The notes under the pieces: model-generated
Seen by the model: only the letters and a program-made list of their open reading frames with translations
What the model was told of the DNA's origin: nothing
Databases searched by the model: none
Assembly (NCBI RefSeq): GCF_012641365.1
Contig: NZ_JABAIM010000001.1
Location: 186,001 to 250,000 of the forward strand
Length of the DNA: 64,000 nucleotides
Origin: Leeia aquatica
GTDB taxonomy: Bacteria > Pseudomonadota > Gammaproteobacteria > Burkholderiales > Leeiaceae
Reading direction: 5' to 3'
In this document: piece by piece, positions 37,001 to 44,827 of the stretch
Numbering within the stretch: the stretch's first letter is position 1
How the letters are laid out: each line of letters begins with the position of its first letter
Position numbers and translations under genes: made by a program

Positions 37001-37542
37001 TCGAGGAATTCCTGTACGCCAGCCGGGCTGAGCACCGGAATCATCGAGGCGGACAGGATATGGTCTGACTGGTGAGGAAAGGTGGAAGACTTGGCAGCAT
37101 GATCGTCACCTGCGATCACCAGCACCCCGCCGTGCTGGCTGGTACCCGCGGCGTTGCCATGCTTGAGCACATCCCCGCTGCGGTCCACGCCCGGCCCTTT
37201 GCCATACCACATGGCAAACACGCCATCGTACTTGGCCCCGGGGAACAGGTTGACCTGCTGGCTACCCCACACGGCTGTCGCGGCCAGATCCTCATTGATG
37301 CCATGTTCAAAGTGAACATGGTGGGCCTTGAGGTACTTGCCTGCCTTTTCCATCGCCTGGTCTACCCCGCCCAGAGGGGAGCCCCGGTAGCCGGAAATGA
37401 AGCCGGCGGTATTCAAGCCGGCCAGCTGATCTCGCTGGCGCTGCATCATGGGTAGCCGGACCAGCGCCTGGATACCGGTCATGAATACCGGGCCGCGCTC
37501 GGCCGTGTACTTGTCGTCGAGCGACAGTTCACGTGTGGTCAT
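34057..37542 (-). CDS. Fused indolepyruvate ferredoxin oxidoreductase
   Basis: 1161 residues, the two IOR subunits in one chain. The N-terminal pyrimidine-type domain has GFISGYRGSPLGGVDQAM. The TPP domain has GDGTYFHSGLLAI followed by the Asn/Asp of ILYNDAVAMTGGQ. A cysteine-rich part (VCEGCGDCSAKSQC, SCINGFCPS) suggests iron-sulfur binding, and CSGCPHN lies earlier. The IorB-like domain has MVTGVGGTGVVTIGQ. It decarboxylates aryl- or possibly branched 2-oxoacids to acyl-CoA with ferredoxin reduction. The ATG follows TTGAGGAAG. It heads a same-strand run containing the valine enzymes and is preceded by a palindrome shared with the thiolase promoter. Confidence 0.92.
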   Translation of the reverse strand: MTTRELSLDDKYTAERGPVFMTGIQALVRLPMMQRQRDQLAGLNTAGFISGYRGSPLGGVDQAMEKAGKYLKAHHVHFEHGINEDLAATAVWGSQQVNLFPGAKYDGVFAMWYGKGPGVDRSGDVLKHGNAAGTSQHGGVLVIAGDDHAAKSSTFPHQSDHILSASMIPVLSPAGVQEFLDFGLHGWAMSRYSGCWVAMKAITDTVESSAIVDVSPERVQVVLPEDVVLPKDGLSIRWPDTPLAQEERVLHHRLYAALAYARVNKLNRVVIDSPQPKLGIITSGKSYLDVMQALDDLGIDEKLAQDIGLRIFKVGMPWPLEAEGVHQFAEGLEEILVIEEKRQIIEYQLKEQLYNWREDVRPRVVGKFDEKGEWALPHGAWLLPAAGELTPAMIARAIASRIARFFDSDIIRERLAFYEAKEAQLIQPRESIARMPHYCSGCPHNTSTKVPAGSRAHGGIGCHYMATWIDPNTKTFTQMGGEGVTWIGQSPFTETQHIFTNLGDGTYFHSGLLAIRAAIASKVNITYKILYNDAVAMTGGQQVDGPLDVPMITRQLAAEGVKRIVITSDEPEKYEGVSNLAPGVEVFHRSELDRLQRELREIAGTTILIHDQTCAAEKRRRRKRGTYPDPNQRVFINERVCEGCGDCSAKSQCLSVLPSETELGRKRKIDQSSCNKDFSCINGFCPSFVTVEGGEVRKSKAGKGELQQLPVLAAPVLPSLDHPYGIMVTGVGGTGVVTIGQILGVAAHLDGKGITVLDMAGLAQKGGAVWSHIRIAADQAQLHAVRIAAGDANLVLGCDLVVTVSAEALAKMRLGFSHAVVNSYESPTSEFTRNPDARFPAAAMTQTLLETVGEERFAAVNATRLATALLGDSIAANMFMLGFAWQRGLVPVTEDAIMKAIELNGAAVSFNQTAFLWGRHAAVDSTAVEKVAFPEQQAKTVAMPQTLEQLIAHRAAFLVDYQGEALSARYRALVERVQQAEQAAQAGSTRLSWAVARNYFKLLAYKDEYEVARLYSDGQFLKDLAATFGGNYKLSFHLGPTWLQKDGTEPKKRRFGPWMMKAFGLLAKFKGLRGTALDPFGYQAERKMERQLIKDYEALVDTLLPGLKADKLAQAADIAALPELIRGYGHVKEANVEKVRGMQAEKLHQYQHGVITIQQAA

Positions 37543-37928
37543 GGTGTCTTCCTCAAAAATTGTGTTCTCAAGGTGTCGCCCTGCCGGGTAGGCAGGCTAT
37601 GGGTGTGACCGTGGCGCGCCGTCGTTCAGGCGCGCCGATGCTCGTCCAGACTGGTGATGGTACGCCAAAGGCTGGGTAAACCGGCAGCGCATGATCCATC
37701 CCGCCCAGTGGACAGTACAACGACCCTTGTTTCCTGTTATAGACTTCTGACGCCAACTGGTTTCACGATACGTTACGTTTACGTAAACGTCAATAAGTAT
37801 CACCCCGCAAGAATACACCGTTATCACCGGGGTTTTCTGCCAACTGACCCGGAAATTCACCTTGCACCCCTGATGAGGCCTACCTAAGATGAACTGAGCC
37901 CCCGCTCATAACATGGAGACGGATCATA
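37543..37928. other. Intergenic control region between IOR and the HDOD gene
   Basis: 386 bases without a gene. It holds the 21-bp palindrome at 37773-37793 and, in the long IOR leader, two hairpins. CCTGCC/GGCAGG spans 37580-37596, and two copies of the self-complementary octamer GGCGCGCC lie at 37613-37620 and 37629-37636. The HDOD gene start at 37929 has GGAG ten bases upstream. I saw no small open frame with a convincing ribosome-binding site. Confidence 0.7.
37765..37793 (-). promoter_or_regulatory. IOR promoter with embedded 21-bp palindromic operator
   Basis: On the minus strand TTGACG (37793-37788) and TATCGT (37770-37765) are 17 bases apart. The 16-bp perfect palindrome ACGTTTACGTAAACGT (37775-37790), extended to 37773-37793 with near symmetry, covers the -35 box and spacer. 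The same element occurs at 62752-62772. As I recall, LiuR (MerR family), a branched-chain catabolism regulator, binds palindromes of this type. The transcript leader would be about 220 bases. Confidence 0.65.
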
Positions 37929-38762
37929 ATGAACATCGACGCGGTATTCGAAAAAACCCACCTGCTGCCGACCATCCCGCGCGTGGTGCAGGAACTGATC
38001 GACAGCTTCAATCAGGAAGACATCGAAATTGGCAGTATCGCCAAGCGGGTGGCGGTGGATCAGGTGCTGACCGCCAAGGTGTTACGGCTGGCCAATTCGG
38101 CACACTATGGCTCCACCCGACAGATCGGCTCTGTGGATGATGCCGTTGTCGTACTGGGCTTCAACAGTTTGCGAACATTGGTGATTGCATCCGGTATTAC
38201 CGGTGCCTTTTCCCAGATGCCCGGGTTTGACCGCGATCGCTTCTGGCAACATTCACTGCATGTTGCCAGCATCGCCAAGTGGCTGGCCCGGCATGGCACC
38301 ATGAAACTCAATGGCGAGATTGCCTTTACTGCAGGCCTGATGCATGGCATTGGTCAGTTGCTGCTGCACATCGTGCTGCCCAAGGAATCCGCCACGCTGC
38401 AAAAAACCTCGAACATCGGCACCCCGGCCGCCCGTGTCGACCTTGAGCAAGCCACCATGGGCATTGACCACTGTGAGGTGGGCACCGAGCTGGCCCGGCG
38501 CTGGAACTTCCCGGATGATATCCAGCGTGCCATCGCGCACTATGCTCAACCGGAACAGCTGAAACCCATGCACCCGTATGCGGCCTTGATTCATCTGGCC
38601 GTATTTCTGGCGACGCTGCTGGAAAATGATGGCGGAGAGGAAGAGGTCGAAGAGGGGTTCCCGGCTGAAGCCGCTTCTCCCTTCAGTTTCACACCGGAGA
38701 TGCTGTGTGCCGCCCTGCCCGAGCTCAAAGAGCTCAGTACGGCGATGGATTCACTGATCTGA
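37929..38762 (+). CDS. HDOD-domain protein
   Basis: 277 residues. The HDOD domain runs from the N-terminus (LPTIPRVVQELIDSF, VLRLANSAHYGS, VDDAVVVLGFNSLRTLVIAS) through the HD-like part (FWQHSLHVASIAKWLAR, AFTAGLMHGIGQLLLHIVLP). The metal ligands are partly degenerate (GLMHGIG rather than GLLHDIG), as usual for HDOD proteins, so it is probably a signalling adaptor without phosphodiesterase activity. An acidic stretch (DGGEEEVEEGF) lies near residue 240. It is monocistronic, with a terminator just after it. Confidence 0.9.
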   Translation: MNIDAVFEKTHLLPTIPRVVQELIDSFNQEDIEIGSIAKRVAVDQVLTAKVLRLANSAHYGSTRQIGSVDDAVVVLGFNSLRTLVIASGITGAFSQMPGFDRDRFWQHSLHVASIAKWLARHGTMKLNGEIAFTAGLMHGIGQLLLHIVLPKESATLQKTSNIGTPAARVDLEQATMGIDHCEVGTELARRWNFPDDIQRAIAHYAQPEQLKPMHPYAALIHLAVFLATLLENDGGEEEVEEGFPAEAASPFSFTPEMLCAALPELKELSTAMDSLI

Positions 38763-38785
38763 CCGCTGCCCTGCCCCCCACCCAA

Positions 38786-38809
38786 GGCCACGGAAACAGT
38801 GGCCTTTTT
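38786..38809 (+). terminator. Intrinsic terminator of the HDOD gene
   Basis: A perfect 6-bp stem GGCCAC (38786-38791) / GTGGCC (38799-38804) with a seven-base loop is followed by TTTTT, 24 bases after the HDOD stop codon. Confidence 0.88.
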
Positions 38810-38905
38810 CATTGCTGCGACACTGCGTCACATGGTCAAGCGGCTCACGGCATCTGACAATACGCGCCTGACAACCCTCAACCCAAATGCCAGGTGCAAC
38901 TCATC

Positions 38906-39424
38906 ATGATTCTTTCCCGCATTGCATTGTCCCTGACCGGCGCGGTCTTGTTCCCGCTTGCTGCACAAGCCCATGTCACCCTGGAGCAAGGCAGCGCCGA
39001 AGCTGGGAAAAGCTACAAGGCGGTACTGCGCATTCCCCATGGCTGCGATGGCAGTGCCACGACGGGTATCCAGGTGACCTTGCCCGACGGTGTACGGCAG
39101 GCCAAGCCGATGCCACACGCGGGCTGGAGTGTGCAGGTCGTGAAGGAAAAGCTGGCGCAGCCTTACGACTGGCATGGTGACACCATCACCGAGGACGTTC
39201 GCCGCATCCGCTGGCAAGGCGGCAACCTGCCGGATGCGTATTACGACGAATTTGTGTTCCGCATCCAGCTTCCGCCGGATGCCGGGAAAACGCTGTACTT
39301 CAAGGTCAAGCAACAGTGTGAGAAAGGTGAAATCGACTGGGCAGCAGTGCCGGGCGACAGCAGCGGCAATGACCATCCGGCAGCGAGTCTGAAGCTGCTG
39401 CCCCCCGCCAGCAGCGGCCACTAA
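38906..39424 (+). CDS. YcnI-like copper-binding protein (DUF1775)
   Basis: About 172 residues. A signal peptide (ILSRIALSLTGAVLFPLAAQA) leaves a mature N-terminal histidine (HVTLEQGSAEAGKSYK), the copper-binding position of YcnI. The body has the DUF1775 pattern (LRIPHGCDGSATTGIQVTLP, HAGWSVQV). It probably binds Cu(II) in the periplasm. Usual partners such as PCuAC or CopCD are not adjacent. ATG at 38906 is preferred over GTG at 38894 because it gives a normal signal peptide. It converges with glpK. Confidence 0.86.
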   Translation: MILSRIALSLTGAVLFPLAAQAHVTLEQGSAEAGKSYKAVLRIPHGCDGSATTGIQVTLPDGVRQAKPMPHAGWSVQVVKEKLAQPYDWHGDTITEDVRRIRWQGGNLPDAYYDEFVFRIQLPPDAGKTLYFKVKQQCEKGEIDWAAVPGDSSGNDHPAASLKLLPPASSGH

Positions 39425-39452
39425 GCATCCTCGTTTCGCGTCGGGCCGCCAC

Positions 39453-40940
39453 TCAGGTGGCCCACGCCCCTACCCGCCCGACCGCTTTCAACCAGCCGGC
39501 CAGACGCTGCTGCGCCTCATCGCGACTCATGCGTGGTTCAAACCGGTGGTCCAGCTGCCATTGTGACTGCAATTCATCCAGCCCCTGCCATACACCGGCT
39601 TGCAGACCTGCCAGATAAGCCGCACCCAATGCCGTGGTTTCCAGCACCTTGGGACGCAAGACGGGTATCCCCAGCAGATCTGCCTGGAACTGCAGCAGGG
39701 TCGCGTTGGCGGCGGCGCCACCATCGACACGCAATTCCGTCACAGGCTGAGACGCATCGGCTTGCATGGCCAGCAGCAGCTCAGCAGACTGGAATGCAAT
39801 CGCTTCCAGCGCCGCGCGGGCAATGTGCGCACGGTTCGTGCCACGGGAGAGGCCCAGCAAACCTCCACGTGCATGCGGGTCCCAGTGCGGCGCCCCCAAT
39901 CCGGTAAAGGCAGGAACCAGATAGACACCGCCACTGTCCGGCACCGAGTTGGCCAGACTCTCGATCTCGGCAGCATGCTCAATGATGCCGAGGCCATCAC
40001 GCAGCCATTGCACCACGGCGCCACCCATGAACACGCTGCCCTCCAAGGCGTAATGCGGTTGATCGCCGAACTGCGCCGCCGCCGTAGTCAGCAAGCCATG
40101 GGTCGATACTCGTGCTTCAGAACCCGTTTGTAGCAGCATGAAGCAGCCGGTACCGTATGTATTCTTGGCCATACCCGGCTGGTGACAACCTTGCCCGAAC
40201 AAAGCCGCCTGTTGGTCGCCAGCCATACCTCCTATCGGGACTGCGGTCCCCAGCAGTGAGACATCCAGTACCCCCATTGGTGCACAGGAAGGCCTTACTT
40301 CGGGCAGCATGCCGCGCGGGATGTTGAGGAGGGCCAGCAGGTCGTCGTCCCAACACCCTCTGTGAATATCGAACATCAGGGTGCGTGATGCATTGCTCAC
40401 GTCCGTGACATGACTGCGCCCTCCGCTAAGCCGCCACGTCAGCCAGCTGTCAATGGTGCCGAAAGCCAGCTTACCGGCTTGGGCCTGAGCGCGTGCGCCA
40501 GGCACATGGTCCAGCAGCCAGGCCAGTTTGGTACCGGAGAAGTAAGGGTCCAGCACCAGACCAGTACGCTCACGAAACAGCGCTTCATGGCCAGCCTGTC
40601 TTAATTGCTCGCAATGATCTGCGGTGCGCCGGTCCTGCCAGACAATGGCATTGTAGATGGGATAGCCGGTTTGCCGATCCCAGACTACCGTGGTTTCACG
40701 CTGGTTGGTGATGCCGATGGAGGCCACTTGTGCTGCACTGACTCCTGCCTTGTGCAGCACGCTACGCAGTGTGTGAAGTTGGCTCTGCCAGATGGCTTCG
40801 GGATCATGTTCCACCCAGCCGGAATGTGGAAATATCTGTGGGAACTCCTGCTGCGCTGTAGCGACAATGTTTGCCTGCTCGTCAAACAGGATACTGCGTG
40901 AACTGGTGGTTCCCTGATCCAGGGCAAGCACATAACGCAT
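39453..40940 (-). CDS. glpK: Glycerol kinase
   Basis: 495 residues of the FGGY kinase family. The phosphate-binding start [19 protein letters not shown], the glycerol-contact block [13 protein letters not shown], and [13 protein letters not shown] and WGWHDP-like blocks ([21 protein letters not shown]) identify it. It phosphorylates glycerol to glycerol 3-phosphate. ATG at 40940 has AAGGAG six bases upstream; an extended frame to 40976 is less likely. It lies downstream of glpD but behind a terminator, so it probably has its own promoter. No glycerol facilitator gene (glpF) is seen here. Confidence 0.96.
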   Translation of the reverse strand: MRYVLALDQGTTSSRSILFDEQANIVATAQQEFPQIFPHSGWVEHDPEAIWQSQLHTLRSVLHKAGVSAAQVASIGITNQRETTVVWDRQTGYPIYNAIVWQDRRTADHCEQLRQAGHEALFRERTGLVLDPYFSGTKLAWLLDHVPGARAQAQAGKLAFGTIDSWLTWRLSGGRSHVTDVSNASRTLMFDIHRGCWDDDLLALLNIPRGMLPEVRPSCAPMGVLDVSLLGTAVPIGGMAGDQQAALFGQGCHQPGMAKNTYGTGCFMLLQTGSEARVSTHGLLTTAAAQFGDQPHYALEGSVFMGGAVVQWLRDGLGIIEHAAEIESLANSVPDSGGVYLVPAFTGLGAPHWDPHARGGLLGLSRGTNRAHIARAALEAIAFQSAELLLAMQADASQPVTELRVDGGAAANATLLQFQADLLGIPVLRPKVLETTALGAAYLAGLQAGVWQGLDELQSQWQLDHRFEPRMSRDEAQQRLAGWLKAVGRVGAWAT

Positions 40941-40960
40941 ACACCACTCCTTGAGTGCAA

Positions 40961-40980
40961 CCCCGCGTGCATGCACGGGG
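40961..40980. repeat. Dyad just upstream of glpK
   Basis: CCCCG (40961-40965) and CGGGG (40976-40980) flank a centre that overlaps the perfect 12-bp palindrome CGTGCATGCACG (40966-40977). It lies 21-40 bases before the glpK start and could be a leader hairpin or operator. Confidence 0.4.
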
Positions 40981-41031
40981 TATGAAAGGCAAACTGTAGT
41001 TCACAGTGTACCGACCTTTGCGATGGCCACC

Positions 41032-41057
41032 AAAAAAAGAGGGGTGTTGCCACCCCT
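41032..41057 (-). terminator. Intrinsic terminator of glpD
   Basis: On the minus strand, AGGGGTG (41057-41051) pairs with CACCCCT (41046-41040) around a four-base loop and is followed by CT and seven T residues (41038-41032). It starts about 33 bases past the glpD stop and separates glpD from glpK. Confidence 0.9.
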
Positions 41058-41089
41058 GTCAAGCTCACACGAGGAAACGGTTTACTTGC

Positions 41090-42601
41090 TCACTTGTTCA
41101 GCAAGCCATCACGATGCTGGTGCAGCCATGCTTCCAGACGTGTTGCGGCATCCGCAGGCAAATGCAATCCCAGCTTGCTGCGACGCCACAGGATGTCTTC
41201 CGCTGTACAGGCCCATTCCTGCCGCACCAGATAATGCAGCTCCGCCGCATAAACCCCAGGAAGGACTTCCTCGGCCATGACCCCGCCCAGCTGGATGTCG
41301 GACAGGATGGTCGTACTGCAACTACCATAGGTGCGGGCATAACGGGCCAGCATGGCGGCAGGCAAAGACGGGCATGCCTCTTGCAGCTGTCGGGCGTATA
41401 CGGCGATTCCCCCAGCAGGCAGGTCGCCACCTGGCAGTACCGCATTCGCAGTCCAGGAGCGGGCGGTGCTGTTCAGCAGCGGCTGCAGGCGCTCCACCGC
41501 TTCTTCCGCCAACTTGCGGAAGGTGGTGATCTTGCCGCCAAACACGGACAGCAACGGCGGCTCGCCATGGTCGGCATCCAGCTCCAGCGAGTAGTCACGC
41601 GTGACACTGGCCGCGCTGGCGGATTCGTCGTCCAGCAAAGGCCGCACGCCGGAGTAGTGCCACACCACATCGCCCGGGGTAATCTGTTGCTTGAAATAAC
41701 GCCCGGCCATGTCGCACAGATAGGACACTTCGTCCTGATCAATCGCCACCTTGGCGGCATCCCCCTTGTACTCCACATCAGTGGTGCCAATCAGGGTGAA
41801 ATCCGTTTCATACGGTATGGCAAAGATGATGCGCTTGTCCGGGTTCTGGAAAATGTAAGCATGATCATGCTCAAACAGCTTGGGCACCACAATGTGGCTC
41901 CCTTTGACCAGACGCACCGAACGCTCAGCCTGCACGCCGATGGCGCTTTTCAGCACCTGCCCGACCCACGGCCCCGCCGCATTGACCAGTGCACGCGCCT
42001 TGACCCGGCGCGTACTGCCATCCGGACATTGCAGCTCGACCTCCCACACACCATTGACCCGTGCGGCCGCTACGCAGCGGGTTCGAGTGAGGATCTCCGC
42101 GCCACGACGCGCCGCATCCATGGCATTGAGCACCACCAGCCGGGCATCCTGCACCCAGCCATCCGAATAGATGAAGCCTTTCTGGAAGCGATCATGCAAG
42201 GGCTTGCCCGCCGGATGCCGGGCCAGCTTGACCGAGGTGGAGCCAGGCAGTAATTCACGCCGCGCCAGATGATCGTAAAGAAACAAACCGGCTCGGATCA
42301 GCCACGCCGGGCGCAAGTGCTGATCATGTGGCATGACAAAGCGCAGCGGCCAGATGATGTGCGGGGCGGCACGCAGCAACACTTCACGCTCCTGCAAGGC
42401 CTTGCGTACCAGAGAAAATTCGTAGTACTCCAGATAGCGCAAACCGCCATGGATCAGCTTGGTGCTGGCTGACGAGGTATGTTGTGCCAGATCATCCTGC
42501 TCGCAAAGCAACACGGAGAGGCCGCGTCCTGCCGCATCCCGCGCGATGCCGACACCATTGATGCCGCCACCGATGATGACCAAGTCCAACACATCCTGCA
42601 T
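41090..42601 (-). CDS. glpD: Aerobic glycerol-3-phosphate dehydrogenase
   Basis: FAD enzyme of 503 residues associated with the inner membrane. It oxidises glycerol 3-phosphate to dihydroxyacetone phosphate and feeds electrons to quinone. The FAD-binding LVIIGGGINGVGIARDAAGRG is at the N-terminus, followed by STKLIHGGLRYLEYYEFSLV and the C-terminal DAO_C domain. The ATG follows GTAGAGG. A promoter lies at 42659-42687, and a DeoR/GlpR-type regulator gene is divergent, so repression relieved by glycerol 3-phosphate is likely. Confidence 0.96.
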   Translation of the reverse strand: MQDVLDLVIIGGGINGVGIARDAAGRGLSVLLCEQDDLAQHTSSASTKLIHGGLRYLEYYEFSLVRKALQEREVLLRAAPHIIWPLRFVMPHDQHLRPAWLIRAGLFLYDHLARRELLPGSTSVKLARHPAGKPLHDRFQKGFIYSDGWVQDARLVVLNAMDAARRGAEILTRTRCVAAARVNGVWEVELQCPDGSTRRVKARALVNAAGPWVGQVLKSAIGVQAERSVRLVKGSHIVVPKLFEHDHAYIFQNPDKRIIFAIPYETDFTLIGTTDVEYKGDAAKVAIDQDEVSYLCDMAGRYFKQQITPGDVVWHYSGVRPLLDDESASAASVTRDYSLELDADHGEPPLLSVFGGKITTFRKLAEEAVERLQPLLNSTARSWTANAVLPGGDLPAGGIAVYARQLQEACPSLPAAMLARYARTYGSCSTTILSDIQLGGVMAEEVLPGVYAAELHYLVRQEWACTAEDILWRRSKLGLHLPADAATRLEAWLHQHRDGLLNK

Positions 42602-42658
42602 AACATCCTCTACCTGTATGTGAGCCAGCCCGCAGGCTGGTGTTGCTTATCTGGTGAT

Positions 42659-42687
42659 GTTATAGCGTTGCATAGATCGTTTTGCAA
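42659..42687 (-). promoter_or_regulatory. glpD promoter and operator candidate
   Basis: On the minus strand TTGCAA (42687-42682) and TATAAC (42664-42659) are 17 bases apart. An inverted repeat GTTGCA/TGCAAC (42667-42672, 42683-42688) overlaps this promoter, and a second AT-rich stretch with TTTTCG and ATGTTC-like half-sites (42691-42708) follows. These are plausible GlpR sites for the divergent glpD and glpR genes. Confidence 0.5.
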
Positions 42688-42844
42688 CATTTATTTTCGT
42701 TTATGTTCTTTTTGGATGAATTGTGCGGAAAATATCAGGCAAGCCCACCCATCGTGCAGGTAGTCCTGCACGGCAAACACAATCGGTGTAACATTCTGCC
42801 GCCAGCGATTCGTTTTCGCACATTTGCAGGAGACCACTCGAACC

Positions 42845-43630
42845 ATGCTGCTCAACCCCAGACAGCAACAGCTGCTAGAACAGATTCGTCAGCACGGTTT
42901 TGTATCGGTCGAAGCGCTGGCCCAGCATTTCAGTGTCACCATGCAAACCATCCGCCGCGACATCAACCAGCTGGCAGAGCAAAACCTGCTGCGTCGCTAT
43001 CATGGGGGGGCTGGCCTGCCCTCCAGCGTGGAGAACATTGCCTACAACCGGCGACAGGTGTTGAACAGCGATGAGAAGCGCAGCATTGCCACCGCCGTTG
43101 CCGCTCAAGTGCAGGATGGCCAGTCACTGATCCTCAATATCGGCACCACTACCGAAGAAGTTGCCCGCGCGCTGGTACAGCACCGCAACCTGTCGGTCAT
43201 CACCAACAACCTCAATGTGGCGGCGACCCTGGCGGATAACCCCGAGCATGAAGTCATCGTGACCGGCGGGGTGGTCCGCGCTCGAGACCGGGGAATCACC
43301 GGCGAGGCCACCATCGACTTTCTGCGACAATTCAAGGTGGATATCGGCATCATCGGCGTATCCAGCATTGAGAACGATGGTACTTTGCGGGATTTTGATT
43401 ACCGTGAGGTGAAGGTCGCGCAGACCATCATCGAGCAGTCACGTCAGGTGTGGCTGGTGGCCGACAACAGCAAATTCAGCCGCGAGGCACTGGTTCGCCT
43501 CGGGCATATCAGTCAGGTGGATGCCCTGTTTACCGATGCGCCGATTCCGGAAGCCCTGCAAGCGGTGATTCGCGAGGCCGGTACCCAGGTCTTCATTACC
43601 GCGCAGGTGGGCGCAGCAACCGCGCCGTGA
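42845..43630 (+). CDS. glpR: DeoR-family repressor, GlpR-like
   Basis: About 261 residues. The N-terminal DeoR helix-turn-helix ([38 protein letters not shown]) is followed by the sugar-phosphate sensing domain ([35 protein letters not shown]). ATG at 42845 is preceded by AGGAG at a rather long 12-base spacing. Divergence from glpD and proximity to glpK make glycerol-3-phosphate-responsive control the best guess. Its last 35 bases overlap the end of dusC on the other strand. Confidence 0.87.
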   Translation: MLLNPRQQQLLEQIRQHGFVSVEALAQHFSVTMQTIRRDINQLAEQNLLRRYHGGAGLPSSVENIAYNRRQVLNSDEKRSIATAVAAQVQDGQSLILNIGTTTEEVARALVQHRNLSVITNNLNVAATLADNPEHEVIVTGGVVRARDRGITGEATIDFLRQFKVDIGIIGVSSIENDGTLRDFDYREVKVAQTIIEQSRQVWLVADNSKFSREALVRLGHISQVDALFTDAPIPEALQAVIREAGTQVFITAQVGAATAP

Positions 43631-44543
43631 TGGCATCCGGGTCCAGCAGGGTACGCAATTCGCCGTACAACGACTCCGCCTCCGGGTAACTGCGGCGCAG
43701 GTAACCCAGCCATTGTTTGAGACGTCCAGGCGCATGCTTGGGCTCGACCTTGCGGCGCACCTCGGCGAAAAAGTCCGCCAGAATGGGCAGCATGTCTGCC
43801 CAGTGCCATAGCGCTACTTCGCCTGCAGCTGACCGAATCTGCAAGGCCAAGTCAGGCCGGGCCACCAGACCACGTCCGATCATCACGTCCTGCAGGCCGC
43901 TGACCTGCCGACAGCGCAAATAATCCGCCACACTCCAGATCTCGCCATTGGCAATCACCGGAACCGTGACCTGCTCCGCAATACGGGCGATCCATTCCCA
44001 ATGTGCAGGCGGGCGGTAACCTTGCTGTTTGGTGCGCGCATGCACCACCAGTTCCGCCGCCCCGCCGCTGCAGAGTGCCTGTGCTGCCGCAATAGCAGGG
44101 GTTGTGTCGTTGACTCCTAGCCGCATCTTGGCCGTAACCGGCACCTGGGCTGGCACCGTCTTGCGCACTTCACTCATGATCTGGAACAGCAGCTCCGGCT
44201 CTTCCAGCAGGACGGCGCCACCACGGTGACGGTTGACGGTTTTGGCCGGGCAGCCAAAGTTGAGGTCCACCACCGGCGCGCCCAGCTCGGCGGCACGCGC
44301 AGCATTATCCGCCAGGCTGACCGGATCGCTCCCCAGCAGTTGCACCCGTACCGGCACCCCACTACGGGTGCGGGCCGCGTTACGCAGCTCTGGCACGACA
44401 CGGGTAAAGGTACGTCTTGGCAGCAGGCTACCCGTCACGCGGATGAACTCGCTGACGCACCAGTCCACACCCGGCACCCGAGTCAGCGCATCCCGCATGA
44501 CATTGTCTGCCAGCCCTTCCATCGGGGCCAATACCAGCCGCAT
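43596..44543 (-). CDS. dusC: tRNA-dihydrouridine synthase C
   Basis: FMN-dependent enzyme of 315 residues that reduces uridine in tRNA, position 16 in the DusC class. It starts [20 protein letters not shown] as DusC does. The active-site cysteine lies in [20 protein letters not shown], and the FMN-binding blocks [13 protein letters not shown] and [11 protein letters not shown] and [12 protein letters not shown] are present. ATG at 44543 is chosen over a longer start at 44624 because it has GAGG eight bases upstream and leaves the DUF1289 gene free of overlap. The gene ends inside the 3' end of glpR on the opposite strand. Confidence 0.93.
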   Translation of the reverse strand: MRLVLAPMEGLADNVMRDALTRVPGVDWCVSEFIRVTGSLLPRRTFTRVVPELRNAARTRSGVPVRVQLLGSDPVSLADNAARAAELGAPVVDLNFGCPAKTVNRHRGGAVLLEEPELLFQIMSEVRKTVPAQVPVTAKMRLGVNDTTPAIAAAQALCSGGAAELVVHARTKQQGYRPPAHWEWIARIAEQVTVPVIANGEIWSVADYLRCRQVSGLQDVMIGRGLVARPDLALQIRSAAGEVALWHWADMLPILADFFAEVRRKVEPKHAPGRLKQWLGYLRRSYPEAESLYGELRTLLDPDAITARLLRPPAR

Positions 44544-44557
44544 TACCCTGCCCTCAC

Positions 44558-44764
44558 TCAGCCGCGTTGCAACCAAGGGGCTGGCAGCCCACGCGCTTGC
44601 CAATGCTGTTCCAAGCGTTGCCACACTTGCTCACGGGCCGTTGCATCCATGGCCACCCATTGCGCCACCTCTTGAAAGGTGCGCCCGCACCCCACGCACA
44701 CCTCATCACCCAGTGCCGTTGAGCACAGGGCCACACAGGGAGAATCCGGACGTTCAGCGGGCAT
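44558..44764 (-). CDS. DUF1289 family protein
   Basis: 68-residue protein with the family cysteine pattern [20 protein letters not shown] followed by RTFQEVAQW. The four cysteines suggest a metal or iron-sulfur site. DUF1289 proteins often sit near tRNA-modification or central genes and have no proven function. It precedes dusC by 14 bases and is probably cotranscribed with it. Confidence 0.85.
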   Translation of the reverse strand: MPAERPDSPCVALCSTALGDEVCVGCGRTFQEVAQWVAMDATAREQVWQRLEQHWQARGLPAPWLQRG

Positions 44765-44827
44765 GGCAGAGGGTCATCGACAAGATCAATCGTCTATTGT
44801 ACTGCGACTGGTCACAACACCAAAATG

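Noticed and set aside
37613-37636. GGCGCGCC pair as the start of a repeat array or CRISPR
   Set aside because: Only two copies of a self-complementary octamer, with no further repeats or spacers.
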